A DNA stretch of 64,000 bases from Linderina pennispora. Its lineage: Eukaryota; Kickxellomycota; Kickxellomycetes; Kickxellales; Kickxellaceae. The notes beneath the pieces are model-generated. The model saw nothing but the letters and a program-made list of their open reading frames with translations. It did no database searches and was not told the DNA's origin. Shown piece after piece: positions 11,707 through 24,729 of the stretch (position 1 is its first letter; every line of letters begins with the position of its first letter). The DNA lies in contig NW_024468249.1 in NCBI RefSeq assembly GCF_002104995.1, positions 1,798,001 through 1,862,000 of the forward strand, read 5' to 3'. A program made the position numbers and the translations under genes.

Positions 11707-13366
11707 TTAGAGCCTCTTGGCGATAATGACATTGCAGTCGCGCTCAGGGTGCGAGTGCCCGGTGGTGATGCGGCACTGGTCGTCGACCTCGTCGTAGAAG
11801 TTGACATGCATGTCTGGCTGCGACAGGGCCGCAAAATCGTACCGCAGCAGCAGATGGGCCAGCGTTAGCGTCATGCTCATCATAGCAAGATGCCTGCCAG
11901 GGCAGATGCGGGCGCCTGTCGAGAATGCAACGACCATCCTCTTGCGTGTCCTCACCCTCTGGCCCCATGAACCGCTCAGGGTTGAACTTTGTTGGCTCAT
12001 CCCAGGTCTCGCAGTTCATGTGCACACCGCCAATTGAGCCACATAGGGTCACACCATGCGGGATATAGTAGCCATGGATAGTGATTCCCTCAGGGGGTGC
12101 GTCGCGCGGCCACACGCCATTCGTTGCTGCCCGCATCCGCATCGTCTCGTAAATCACAGCTTGCAGGTAAGGCAGCGATTGCCGAGCCTTTTCGTAGGAC
12201 ACCTCGGCGGGGCTCTTGAACTGGTGGCGGATGTCGTCCGCCAGACGCTTATATGTCTCTGGGTACTTTAGCAGCAGGCGTATGCAGTGGGTAAGTGTGT
12301 TGGTTGTCGTGTCGGTACCGGCAGCAATTAGCACTGTGGCCTCGGAACCGATCTCTTTGTCGGTCAGCATTTCTCCGGTGAACGGATCCTTGGCCTTGAT
12401 GTACTGTGTGAGGATGTCGCTGCGGTTAGACCCTGCGTCGCTATTAGCAAGCTCTTCACGGCGCTTGGCCACGGTTGCCTCGGCAAAGTCCATGAATAGG
12501 TCGCGTGACTTGTGCAGGTTACGCAGCTCTGCTGTCATCATATGAGGTGGGATGCGGTTGAGGGCGGGCATCTCGGCCACCTTGACCATCAGCTCCATCG
12601 TTTGTGTAGTGTACTGCATTATCTTGTCGGCAGGCAGCAGAATCTCGCCAGCGGCCTTGTCGCCGGCATTGGCTGCCACACTAGAGTCGCCCAGGACCAT
12701 AGTCCGCAAGAGATCAATGGCGCCGAACCGTTTGCCAAATCCGAGAGAACTGATGATGTCAGTTGACATCATCACTAGCGAAAAGTACACATTGATGATG
12801 GTTGCCTGGCTCTGGGATTTATGCGCTGCGTCGATCTGCGCATCGAGCAGCGCGCATAGGCGACGAACGCCATCCTCCATCACAAACACCTCCATGTCGC
12901 GTACAGCTGTAGCAGTGAACGACGGGCCGAGTTGCCGCCTCCTGGCCCTATTTAGCTCAGGGCTGCGCGTGGTAAAGATGTTTTCGCCGACCACTGCAAA
13001 GTCAGAGTACATGGATGTCTTTGGGAGTGAATGTGATGCCATCATCTTCTTGAACGCGCCTACCTCACCCACACCGACGCGATCTGGCCCTGTGCGTACC
13101 AGCGGCCCATACTCGTCAAACATCTTCATGTAATAGATGTGCTCCTTGTGCTTCCACGCATAGTACTTGCGCACTACCCCGGTGATATTCGTGTACCAGG
13201 GGCCGGGCAGCTTGCGCAGCGGCGAGAACAGCGCACGGCGGGCGACACGGAATAGAATGAATACGACCAGATAGACCGAGATCGCCTGCATGACGCTCTT
13301 ACCGAGTTCCCGGATATCGCGTCGGACGAGTGCCATTGCAAGGGTCCAGTATCTGTAGCTTGTCAT
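11707..13366 (-). CDS. Cytochrome P450 monooxygenase
   Basis: About 550 residues. An N-terminal membrane anchor (ISVYLVVFILFRVARRALF) is followed by the proline hinge (LRKLPGPWYTNITG). The I-helix oxygen-binding motif AAGTDTTTNTL, the K-helix ETMR and the PERF region (FNPERFMGPEGE) are all present. A +1 change near 11945-11965 moves to the frame carrying the haem loop FSTGARICPGRH, with the cysteine thiolate ligand, and the final helix. This layout is that of a fungal class II, ER-anchored P450 with a Benzoate/pisatin-hydroxylase-like organisation. The substrate cannot be told, and no biosynthetic partner genes are nearby. Confidence 0.9.
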
Positions 13367-15169
13367 GACAAAAATGCTAATTAAAGATGGTACGAATTAA
13401 TATCTGAGGAATATGTGCTGGCGTTAGAGGCGTCTTTAACCGTATGTGGGTAAATGGCCCGTAGAAAGTGGATTAGAGCGGATTCGGAGAGCGTGAAAAA
13501 TGGGAGGAAATGCAAGGAAGGAAAGGGGAGAGGTAGAGAAATTGCGGTGTGCTATTTTCAGGATGTATGCACATCGATTTCCTTTCAAGCGTACGTCGAA
13601 TTAATATCCATTATTTCCAGGGCTACCGAAAAACTCTGGCTGCTGCCGATGCTGGCTGCTTCCCTCCTCCCTCCACTGTTTTCCAAACATCCTGTGGCTT
13701 TCTCTAGTCCCCAGCCCACGTATATCAACAAACGACGATAAGAAGAACGGCCCCCTCTGCCATCCATTGTTGTGTGTGGCTGTACCAAAACGCGACCTGC
13801 TTGTTATCTGGTGCCAATAAAATTGCAATATATTGCAAAAGTGGGAAGCCCCGTTCATACAAGTGGCGACGGGGCCATGCAAGCATCCTTACCGTTTGTT
13901 TGCTATAAAGGAAAATACACAAGCCTCTGGGTGGTGCCGTCCTACACAAGCATATATCAATAAACTGGAGAAGGATATGCCAAATGGATAAAAAGGTGCT
14001 GGCGATGGGGAAATTGCTGGCCAGAGCAGAGGAATCAGCCGAGACGCCCAATATATAGCCAGAACTTGCCTTTGGTGCGTTTGTCTGGTCGCCATATAGG
14101 GGCGACAGTCGTCCCTGTTCCTATTTCGGACAAGTACGTGGACATGATGTAGATCGCACCAGTACTCCTGGGCATCTTTTTGTTCTCAGAAGAAAAAGTG
14201 CGACCTTTTTTCCATTTCCGGCCACCCTGCGATTTGCCTGCTCTCCCCAAACAAGTTTGCTGCAGGACCACTCTTACCAATATCCAAGCACATCCTCCCA
14301 TGTCCGAGGCCGCACTGTCGGTCACGCCGTCTTGCTGGTCGCAGGCAAAAAGAATGGCGGAAAACGCCAACAAAGAGGATGTTCACAATGCACGTCGACA
14401 ATATTGGCATGCCTGGTGCAAGCGCAGCACATCATCCGACACTGGCCGCATCCGCCTTGGAAAAAGGAATTGGCCATGCATGTACCCAACACATCCAATC
14501 AGACAATCATTTGTCGCACTCTAGCTCAGAAACACCGCCAGAACGACGCCTGTCCTGACAGTTTCTTGGTCTCAAAATGAGGCGAGCTGTGGAGAACAAA
14601 GGTGTCGCCAGCTGCCCTACGCGGTGGCACTACTCCTAGTCTTTGTGCCCTCCCCTTTGTGGTGGGGTACATCAGCCATCTGCCAACAGGCGTCGCTGAC
14701 AGTATCAACCACCATAACAAAACGGAGTCAAGCCGTGCCAGCTCTTTTGGCAACTCTGGTATCGGTACGCTGGCCACATGCTGGGGCATTACCGGCGCGA
14801 CTGCATTCCACAGAGGCGTCCTCTGGGTAGATCGGCAGGAAAGCCTACCTATCATCACCGTCCTTGAATATCCCTCACTAGCGCATAGCTTCAATTGGGT
14901 GCAAGTCTTTTTTAATTTATGCACTGTATCAGCACCGCATGAAGTGTTCCGCCATTCTAATGTCGATCTCGTCATGTCCTGCACTCATCGCACACACCAG
15001 AGACACGCTTCTGGAAAAGCGCAGGCATGAAAGCGAACACATTAACTACCAAAATGAGTACCAATTACATCCTTAACTCGTGGAGACTAGTACAATGGTG
15101 AGAGACTAGATACACAAGAGCAACGGATATAGCGACTACGCGATCAAAAAGAGCTATATGTGGGGCTTA
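13367..15169. other. Intergenic, no gene recognised
   Basis: About 1.8 kb between two minus-strand genes. Open frames up to 152 codons occur on both strands, but none shows a domain, signal peptide or biased composition, and they overlap each other. I see no RNA gene or repeat. Confidence 0.5.
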
Positions 15170-17456
15170 CTAATCACGAGGCGGGGAGATCTGCTGCTGC
15201 GAGAACTGCAGGTCCTGTAATTCTGGCTTGAACTGATGGTTGGGCTCCAGGTAGTGAAACATGCTGAGCATGTCGCCAGTATACTGGCTCGCATGGTCAT
15301 GAGCAGGGATATCCGCCAGCCCATCAAACATCGGCGTGCTGATGGCATTTTGCAGAGGCGAAAGCATGCTGGGCAACTGGTGCTGGTTCGCAAAGTCGAG
15401 CGGAGGAGAAAGAGGAATGCTGGCCAAAGGTGTCCACTGCGTTCAGCGTCTGGGTTGCAAACTGATCAGCAAAGGCACCTGACAGCGCATTTGCCACAGC
15501 GATCTGCATACATGCTGGAGACTGCAGGGAGCGTATCCTCAGCCATCATGCTAGCTGCAATGTGGTCAGAACTTGCTGTTGGCACGTAGCTGGAATCCAC
15601 TGCTACTGCCCCCACTGCATACGCAGGGTCGCTTGGGAGTGCGATAGACGCGGCGGGATAGATACTAGTAGCCAGGATGGACGACATATCGCTGACAGGA
15701 GCCGTGGTCTGGATGTTCTGGCTCGTTGCAACGGTAGCAATGCTTGGAACAGACCCATCAAGCTGCTCAAAGGAAGGGGATGTCAAGATATGCCTGTGGT
15801 CGGCGGCAGACTTGGTCATGTTGTGAAGAATACCCGACTGGATGCGCGGCTCAAAGCATGGTTCAGCGAGCGTGTCGAATAGAGTGCTCGCAGACAACAA
15901 CCGAGCCATCCTGCGGCATCCTCCTTGTGATTCCCTCGCGCTGCTCAGCAGTCTCTCCATGTTCGAGAATCACCTGGGTTGCAGGCCACGGCCAGAAATC
16001 AAGCCCAGTATATTGGACGCAGGCCTGTAGTGCTTGGCAGCTGACTGGCAACGTAGTCGGCATCGCTGTTGCGGAACACCTTCCAGTTCTCAGGGCACTC
16101 CTTGCAGACAAAGAGAGCTAAGACAAACCGGTCGTCTTCACGCTTGAGTACGCTGAGCCAGATGGCGGTATCGTTCAGCACACCAGGGGTGCAGGCATCG
16201 GACGTATAGTTGAGGATGAGGTCTGACATGCCTATGTCGCACTTGTAGGCGCTCAGGAGAAGTACGGGCCGCACGCTCGATGATATCCTCCTGGAACGAG
16301 GCCGTGAAGTGGCGAACAACGACAAGCTCGTCAAACACGCTGCCTGCATCACCTTTGAAGGCAACGTTCAAGCACATGATTCGCCCAAGGACATGTCCGC
16401 AGACGATAAAGGTGGTACTTGATGTCGATCAAGGTATTCGAGCTAGACAGTACACCACCAACAGTAGCCATATGCTTGTAACGGAGTCCAGCACGCGACA
16501 AATTCTCTCGCGTTGACCGCTTCGAAGCGGCTGAGGACGCGCTTCCTTTGCTGCTCTTGATCTTCTTTGCCTGAATCTGCCTCGTCTGGATATGAGGAAG
16601 CCTCGCGAGTGCGCTTGGAGCTGTCCCTCTTATTGGGACGTACAGTCAGTGTTTCCGGGGTAACCGACTGGTAAACCTCTTCGGAGACAAGCTCCAGCAG
16701 ACCGTTCTCAGCAGGGGAGCGTTCGTGTTTCACCAGTGGAACAATGGTGTAGACAACGGCCTGCTCGGCACACTTGACCATGAAGTCGTAGAAACTTGCC
16801 GAGTGCAAGGTATCCATGGACCAAATCCAGCGGTCAAGCTCGTTGGCTCCACGCGTACGCGGAAGTTCGGTATGAGGTGACTGCTTCTTGCTAAGCAGGT
16901 AGCGTAGAAGAGCACGGGTCGGGGCATCGCCAGGGGTCTTGGCCCTCTTGCCATCGTTGTCATCCTCCTTTTCCTTCTTCGGCGTGTCCTTGGGTGAATG
17001 CAGCTCAGCCTCTCTCGAACATGTTGAGGAATTTGTTGCAGTAGCGCTGCCGCGAATTCTTCATCTTCTCATGGATTTCCTGGAGCAGGTGCTTGCTAAA
17101 CTGCTTCTTGAACTGGAGCAAAAGGTCAAACACGAGTCCAGGGTTATACGGCTCCTTCTTGTTGTCAGTATCTTTTTTGCGCTTGACAAGCCCCTCCCGA
17201 ATCAAATGGTAGTCAGTCCCCCTGTTTTCCTCCTTCTTAAGGTATTCCAAATCACTCTCTGACAAGTAGTTGAAATAGAGGTGGAGACCACTGTGGTCAA
17301 CGCGCACAAGCTCTGTCAATGCAAGAAAGAATTTGTGGTTCTCTTCCTCAAGCCACTTGCACTTCGTCTTGATAACTCTAGAGAAGTGGTGGTAGAACTC
17401 TGGCGGCTGCGGGCACCACGGGCTTTGCGGACAGGACGGTCAATAGTAGAGAACAT
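15170..17456 (-). CDS. Putative SANT-like transcriptional regulator (family member A), many frame changes
   Basis: I do not recognise a named family. Starting at MFSTIDRPVRKARGA, a helical N-terminal domain contains FYHHFSRVIKTKCKWLEEEN, WLEEENHKFFLALTELV and HEKMKNSRQRYCNKFLNMFE. The latter resembles the YNKVQNLRQRFF stretch of the 44-47.6 kb and 55.5 kb proteins. A Lys-rich linker (KDTPKKEKEDDNDGKRAK) follows. The middle holds GRIMCLNVAFKGDAG and YKCDIGMSDLILNY; the C-terminal 200 residues are Ser/Ala/Thr-rich. Fragments join through +1 changes near 17008, 16495, 16395, 16290, 16015, 15880, 15520 and 15440, and one -1 near 17405. A DNA-binding role is inferred from the paralogue at 44-47.6 kb. 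Confidence 0.6.
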
Positions 17457-19294
17457 TGTTGGAGTGAGTTATAAATGCAAAGTGTAGATAATGCAGATGG
17501 TAGTAAACTTGTGAGAAATGTATGCGAGTGAATGGTATGCAGATATGATAGTTTATGAAAATGTGGTAAAGTGACCTGCACAGGTAGGCGGATGTGGCTG
17601 TAATTTATGAAAAGCAGCGGTGTGAGGGCGAGGTGAATTGCTCGTGCCGTGATACAAACTGGTATTGTTCTGTATTCGCAGTATCGCCGCCAAAAAGGGA
17701 TGTGCAAAGTGCGAAATGTGAGGACAGAGCACAGAATAATGCGTGGAGTTCAATGCAAAAGTCTCAGGAAAAGAATAAGCGCGGTCTCGGCAATGTCAGC
17801 TGCTCCGCCAAGATGGTTTCTTTTGAAAAGCACGCGCACACGTCTGGCGCCACAGCGTATTTTTATAATCGTATTATACAATTGCAGCCGGAAATAAGTG
17901 TATGAATAAGCGCTGGACGACAAAGCCAGCCGTCGCAATCCGACTTGAAGCACTAGGATGTGCAAAGAAAGGTGCGGGCCAAAGAGCATGGCGATAATAA
18001 AAGGTGAACCATTCAGCATCTAAAAAGGGATGTGTGATTTGTGATTCAGTGTTCAGAATTTCGCTATTGCGTAGCAATCCTTTTTGTATTCGAAACAAAG
18101 CATACGCGCATAGCCTGAATTCCTCGCGCACTGCCATTAACTATTCAGGACCGGATGTGGGCGATATATTTCTAGCACCCAGAGAGATGCACTGAGGGAA
18201 AAAGACAAGGTATGCTTTGCGGTTAGGGTGCGAAGGATGGGGATTATCAAGGGAATTAAATGATGCGCAGCTTATTCTTTGTGAACAATGATGACTACAG
18301 CTTCATATTTTTTGGGATCTGGCTGCTGCATCCTTTGCAGAAAGTGCAAACAAGAATAAAGAGGAATACGCAGTACCTGTTTTCTTTATATAAGCTTCGC
18401 TTTTGATTAGCGCTTCATGTACGAAGCGGCACCGCTCAGACCGCGGTCATCGGCACCACGCCGTATCCGCATGGAAATGGAGCGTATCCGCATACTCATC
18501 GATGATTTGAATCCATCTAGCATTACCCGAACATGCTATAGCCATTATTCACGGTAGATTTCTCGTTTATCATCGGTTGCTATTGTTGCAATGGTGAACT
18601 ACACATGCCGGCTTGCGGTAGGTCCAGCATGCCTCGATCACCCTCGCGGCCAAGCATGAACCCCGCATGAAGGCTCCCTGTAGCAATAGTGGCAAGTGTG
18701 AATTGATACAACAGCTGCAACTAGCAAAAAGTGGCATTTGTGGCACAGCGACGCCTCCGCCGCCTATCACACACCGCATACATAAATCCAGCTCCATATT
18801 GGTCTGCCCTTTTTTACTCATGGCACCCGCAGCATACTACCCCTGCACAGCAGCATACGGGCTTTGTGCAGTCTTAAAGGCTTGGCTTCATAGTTGGCTC
18901 GTTCTTGAACTACCCTGTCGATCGACATCAGGTAGTGAACTGCGAAGGCGGGATCCAAAAGTGAGTCCACCCTTGCAAACCCACACCCAGATCGTTTGTA
19001 ACTCAGTGTCTGCTCCAAAACTGGCACTGTCTTATTTCAACAGACAAACAATAAAGGCCAGCAATTTCCATTCAAATTAATGTAGAGGCAGAGCGATGGA
19101 TTTGTTGTCTGACCGCTACAACAGCAATGAGCAAAAAAAATTAGACCATTGAACAAGCAAGAGTAGAGTGCTGGGCGTCTTTCTGGTTGGTGCTGGTCTT
19201 TTATTATAGCCAAGTACGTGGAATGAATGCCAAAAACGAATAAAGAGAAAATATATATTTGACAATGGCACTGGTGCGTGTAGAGCCACATGCT
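17457..19294. other. Intergenic, no gene recognised
   Basis: About 1.8 kb with somewhat higher A+T than the flanking genes. No conserved protein, RNA or repeat could be supported. It lies between the start of one minus-strand gene and the end of the next, so it probably carries the promoter of the gene at 15.2-17.5 kb. Confidence 0.45.
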
Positions 19295-21085
19295 TTAGAG
19301 GTGCAGGCACTCTAGCATCTGCATGCCCGAAAAAATGATAAAGGATTCGACCACATCAGCATCGAACAAACCCAGCTGGCTGAATGCAGTAGGCAGGATG
19401 GTGATGACTGGATACATCCCGTCGTCGACATCCACAGCAGTGCTATCGGTGCCTGGTCCATTGGGCGTAGACTCACCGCTGGCTGCATTGCTGGACAGCC
19501 CAATTCCGCCAGGACCTAACGCCGAGCCGTAGGGCGAATATCCCTTCTCATAGTCGACAAAGATCTCGGCGATGATGGTGTTGCGGACATAGCACAAAAG
19601 AGCCAGCTGGTGCTTCCTGACACGCTTGGCGACCCACCGCATCTTGTTTGGGCCCATTTGGAAACGATAGCAAAAGTGGTGGCGGTCAAGAACCATCGAT
19701 ATGAGCGAGACAGTGTCGATGATTGTGCGCGAGTCCTTGATGTGCAGTGGGAACTGATTCGGGTAGGGAGCCAGAGCCTCCCACAGCAATCCCTTGTCAA
19801 ATGACCCGCCACCAAGCCGGCTAGCGCCAAAGCTGGTACCTGTACGCGACATCTGGACCGCGGCAGCGTTGAGTATCGAGGCGGTGCTCAGGAACCCAGT
19901 GTTGGCATGAAGCGTCGCAAGAACAGTTTCGCCACCTGCATTGTGCTGCTGGTCAGCTGCCGATGATACTACCGACTGGAATGTCACGCAGGACGCCGCG
20001 GCTCCGGGCATTGTCTGACTAGAACGTCCCGCAGCGACATTGACTGCAGAGGAAAAGCCACTGTCGAAGCCAGGGCTGCCGCGCATGCTTCCATACGCTG
20101 TCTCAAATGTAGTGGCAAAGTTTGCCTGGCGAGCCGTTGAATGCTGCACCAAGCTCATAGTCGCTGTCAAACAGGTTGCCGCTGCCAGGCATCGCATAAT
20201 CGCTCTCGTCTGCCACAACCTCATGGAAGGTCTCGCGCCATGACTTCGATCGAGCGCGAGATCTTGCGGTAGATGGGGACATGCTCCTCACTGTCGATGA
20301 CCTCGACGATCTCCGAGTAGTGTGGGTGCGGACGAATAGTATACCGCAGGTCGCCGGGGCGGTTGCGCGATGCCTAGCGTACTGCCCAGGCCGATGCGGG
20401 ACGAGAATGACCGGGGCAGCGACTGGAACCGCGTGGGGCCGACGCCGAGAGCACCGTAGATTCTATCCTCGCCCTTGCCACGCATCAAGGCCTCCCGACT
20501 CAGGATACCTCCGGTCTCGATGTGCTCAGCCCGCGGGACATCAAGGAGATTTGGACTTAGCCTGTGTCCTGGGCTTTTGCCGCACTGGTGTTGAGCTGCG
20601 CGCAAGCTTTGACGGCTTGGCAGCAACAGTATCCTTGGGTGGGTGTGTAGTTGGACGGAGCAGTGAGTGCCAATTCCCGAGCAGCAGTAGCATCGCACTC
20701 TTCGATGTCGTCCTCGTGTGTCATGGATTCTGAAGTTGGCTGTGCCGAGCCCATATGTGTGCCATAGACCTGGCTGTAATCGGCACTGACCGACCGCATA
20801 TTGATTTTTGGCAGCTCCAGCGATGGTTTGGCAAGATCTAGTGCGCGAGTGGTTCGCGGTTTCCGTCGATGCTGTGGTCATTGGGGTAATCCCAAGAGCG
20901 TCGCGGTCGAAATCTATAAAGCTGTCGTGGCCCTTGCCATTGCAGATCTCTGTACTGAGGCGCGGTCCGTTGAGTGTTGCAATGGTGATGCTAGAAGACG
21001 ACAGCGGCGATAGGATCCCCTTTGACTCAGCGTTGCTTTGGCTGGGGGCGGTTAATGTGCTGTCACCAAGAGGACCGGAAATCAC
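19295..21085 (-). CDS. Uncharacterised protein with a conserved basic C-terminal domain
   Basis: Function unknown. The N-terminal 100 residues (from MISGPLGDSTLTAPSQSN) are Ser/Thr-rich. The middle includes SPNLLDVPRAEHIETGGILS, RPGDLRYTIRPHPHYSEIVE and YRKISRSIEVMARD. The best-defined part is the last 170 residues: FPLHIKDSRTIIDTVSLISM, FCYRFQMGPNKMRWVAKRVR and NTIIAEIFVDYEKGYSPYG, ending GMQMLECLHL. The alternation of basic strands with a NTxxAE-type strand faintly recalls tubby/LURP-like folds, but I would not assert it. Frame changes: +1 near 20800-20850, 20235 and 20150, and a net -1 or double +1 near 20570-20600. An acidic patch (DDGMYP) precedes the final helix. Confidence 0.55.
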
Positions 21086-24000
21086 TGCAAGCGACGTCCA
21101 TTCTGAGCGGGTATATAGAGCAGTCCTGACAGGGCAAACAGTGAGAGGGAATTAAAGAAAAAGACGGAGGAAAAGCGCTGCGAGAAGTGAATACTGCAAA
21201 GTGTTTGTCGGTATGTACGCACGTGTAGTCGATTGCAGTGCGAGATTGCCCAGTGTGCCAATATTGACCAAGGGAATGGGCTGTAAAAAATAGTGTGCGC
21301 TAAGCCAGCACCACGGATTAACCAAAATAAAAAATGTTGAGCGAGGTGGACGATCAGCTATCTATAAACACGGCTGCTGGACTTTTACGCCGAGATACAA
21401 GGAAATGTACGAAGAGGACGAGTGGGATGGGAAGAGCGAACCTAAAACGGGAGTTCTGAAGATAGCTGTTAGACACAAATAAAGGAAAGAAGGCGGAAAG
21501 CAGAGACAGCGCTCAGCAGGAACACTTTTTTAGAGACGTATTTGGCGAGGTGGGGAGAGCTGTAGAGGTGGAGAATGGCGAGAATGCGATATCTATTTAA
21601 GAGAAAACTCGAGACAGGCCGTGCATGCAGGAACCTGGGAGCAGCAGTCAGACCAGCAACAGAAAAAGTCAGTAGCAGACAGGGGATGTGCACCTGTCCC
21701 TCTGCGTACCTCCCCCGTCTCGTGTATTTTCAGCCAATGTTTGTAATACGCAGCCTTTGTTCTCTCGACTCCGAGCTAATATAGTGGGAGCAATATACGA
21801 CAGGCGAGAGCGGATGGGCAAAAACAAGACAAGCAGCACCAACAGACAACCGGTGGGCTGTGCGGCGCCCAGCCAGCAGCAGGCACAAATAGCGAATGGT
21901 GCTTGTTGTGTGGAATGTGGAATACCCAATGACGCAAACACGTACCTTTGTAAGGGAGCTAATCTTCTATGGGCTCGTGCAGGATATGTGATGAGGCAGG
22001 GGTACGAAGAGAGTGAAGCGCTCAGCTGTGCAAGGATCCTGTAGAAAAACGACGAGGCGGAGTGGGATGCTAGGTGGCCCTGTTTATATACAGAAACCCC
22101 AAACACTGGCAGAAAGAACAGCGCAAACCCCTCGGATTTCCCTCTTTATTCCAAGACATCAGGGAAAGCCTCATGTATAGCGGATATCTCGCTAAAAAAA
22201 GTGTAGAGGGAGGTATTTGCCCGGGAGTGCGCACCCATGCCGGCGATATCAACGCGGGAAAGCAAGGGCAGTTTTCGCCTTTGCACCTTTTTTTGGCTTT
22301 GGGCCATTGTGTCATCCACTGGCGTATTGTCGTACCTGGGTGCTGCGTAGGATGTGCATGTTACGCTGGCGATCGACCCAGGTGCCTCAGTGTGCTCAAG
22401 CGATTTGCACTTGGCGGATATGGCCGTCTGTGCCAAGGCCGATGTCGCTGATGTTGTTCGACAGGCAGAAGTCTTGCTATTTCGCATTGATTTCGTAGGC
22501 CATCACCGCAAAACTCTCCATATTTTTAGAACCAGAGCACCACCGCATAGATGGGCTTGAGCTATGAGGAACGTGATGTCGGACTCTGGCTTTTGGGGTC
22601 CCTGCTGTGGCCAGCAAGGCGTTTTTTTACCAATCTGCCCTGCCCACATACCCCAACACGCAGCGAAGGAACACAGATGGCGTGCCCCTCCATTCAATGG
22701 GACAGCAGGCGTCCTGGTTGTTGTTGTTGTAGTGTTTGCATATGGTTGGTATGGTGGCCCCTTTGTCCTGGTCCTTGCCTCTTTGAACGCATTCGTGTGG
22801 CCAGCACTCGACCCCAAAAATTCCGCAATGCATTGTTTGCCTCAGCGCCTCCTGCCATGTTTTTCTTGCCCTTCCCTCCAGCTATCGCGAAATCTATGTT
22901 GACAATTGTTAGGCAACGTGTCCAGAGGTGCCGTGGTGACGTCCTGCCCTCTCCTGCGGCTTAAATGACTGCTAATGCTGAGTAGTGCGCCCTTTGTCGC
23001 TGAAGCACACGGGGGCTGTATCTCTGCGCCGCACCCTATAAATGGTACTGGGAATTAATCACCGAAATGTATTCCAGATACAGATAACGGCGCCCACCAT
23101 CAAGCCCAGCCTGGGCTGTCTTAGCACCTCACCCTCCCCAAAAACGGGACAGCTCGGCTCCAGCCATTGATTCGCACACACCCCCTCCTGGTCGTGCGAG
23201 CCAGAGCATGCACACGAGTCCAGGCACTCCCCATCCATCTGCACCTGTCGAAGCCTGCACATCCTGCACGCGGTTGCAGCTCTCTTCTCTTAATGCAGCC
23301 CATTTGTTCCGCACATATATCCGAGCAGACGGGGGCAGTACGGGGTTTGGGGACGGAGCAGATCGCAGACCACCTTCAGCTGCCCTCCCCCAGACTCACA
23401 CGACCCAGATGCCCTCATAATGCATGGCTCTGCTGCTTGCATGTTGCCTAGAAGGAGCGTGCTCGGTGGAAAATAGGACAACATCTGCCCGCTGCGTTTT
23501 ACAGACAAGTGTCAACACCCGCATAAAATCACGGCGCCATGTTTGCTGCCTCATTTAGTTCAGAGGGCCATACCCAACATGCCTCGGTGTATTATATTTC
23601 GCTTCTGCCCATAGCTATCGCACCATTCACTCACCTGTGGGAGTCCTACATTGTTGTAGCGGGCCTCTTTGGGTGTGGGTAATGTTTTGGCCTCCTGATA
23701 ATGGACTGTGTGAACGCCCAGTGCTGTTCCGCGGGTTGTTCTAGAGCTCGGCAGTGGGACTCTCGTCGGCCAATTCCCTGCGACAAAACCCGCTCGTGGC
23801 TTTGGGTCAGGCCACCTGCTAATCGGCAAGCGTGATACAATCTAATATAATCGGCCCGATCAGCACTTGTATCACCATGGCGCGTTCCATGTCGGAAATT
23901 CTATCGTCGGAGTGAAGGCCGGCAGAAAATCAATCCTGGCCCCTCATCACACCCACGTTCCCGCGTCTCGTCTGTGAATTTGCCTTCACTGGACCTGAGT

Positions 24001-24174
24001 GAAAAGAGTGGCCTTAGATATGTAGATAGCACTGAAGTGCCTGGCCATGGTTGTCCGCCGTGCTGCTTCTCTTAAAGACATGCAGGGGACATCTGTCCTC
24101 TTGTCTTTCGCTGATACCAGCTTTTCAAACAAAACGTACCTATCATTCACCACCGCTTTTACAACCTAGCTACT
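21086..24174. other. Gene-poor spacer, no gene recognised
   Basis: About 3.1 kb upstream of the RING gene at 24175 and of the divergent gene at 21085. A TATATAG box lies at about 21112 on the plus-strand text, close to the 21085 start. Several overlapping frames reach 80-145 codons without recognisable features. A GT-rich stretch sits near 22715-22745. Nothing else can be supported. Confidence 0.45.
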
Positions 24175-24654
24175 ATGTCTGGCGACGACGGACCTTCGTC
24201 AAAACTGATGTTTGGGCTATTCTTTGGGATGACAGTGTTTGTCATCATTGTCTGCTCCACATTCTCCTACATGTGCATGAAGCGGCGAGCCATGCGCATA
24301 CGCGAACGCGCAGACCTAGAGCGGCAGATCCAGGCACTGCGGCAGCGTCGTGAACAGCTGCTGACCAAAGACCAGCCATGCCGGCTAGAGGAAGAGGCCA
24401 TCGAGAGCCTGCCACGCCGTACTGTTGGCAAGGACAGCACAGGCAGCAACGCCGACGAGAAATTCGAGTCTGCCATCACGTGCGGTGTCTGCCTTGACGA
24501 CTACAAGGCGGGCGACGTGGTGATTCAGCTACAATGCACGCACCAGTTCCACGATCATTGCATTGTGCCGTGGTTCCGGACTGCGGACAAATGCCCATTC
24601 TGCAACAGGTGCGCGCGGCTTAGCAACGCCAGCACTACCGACACGAAAGTCTGA
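24175..24654 (+). CDS. RING-H2 membrane protein 1 (ATL-like)
   Basis: Intact, 159 residues. One transmembrane helix (residues 11-31, LMFGLFFGMTVFVIIVCSTF) follows a short N-terminus without a signal peptide, then a basic juxtamembrane segment and a coiled-coil stretch rich in Arg/Glu (about residues 35-60). EEEAIESLPRRTV is the usual pre-RING helix. The RING-H2 at 100-143 has CGVC, QCTHQFHDHC and CPFC with the E2-contact Trp in VPWF. Predicted E3 ubiquitin ligase of an internal membrane. It is convergent with the CHAP gene. It is the only clean, unbroken member of the cluster. Confidence 0.9.
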   Translation: MSGDDGPSSKLMFGLFFGMTVFVIIVCSTFSYMCMKRRAMRIRERADLERQIQALRQRREQLLTKDQPCRLEEEAIESLPRRTVGKDSTGSNADEKFESAITCGVCLDDYKAGDVVIQLQCTHQFHDHCIVPWFRTADKCPFCNRCARLSNASTTDTKV

Positions 24655-24729
24655 ACACCCCAATTTTTACCTGTATTGCTTCGCTTAATATTGACTAAAC
24701 CACTGTACACTAATCGCATTGTGTACCAT

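Noticed and set aside
13454-15030. Small open frames of 95-152 codons downstream of the P450
   Set aside because: They overlap on both strands, have no recognisable features and show no homology that I can name.
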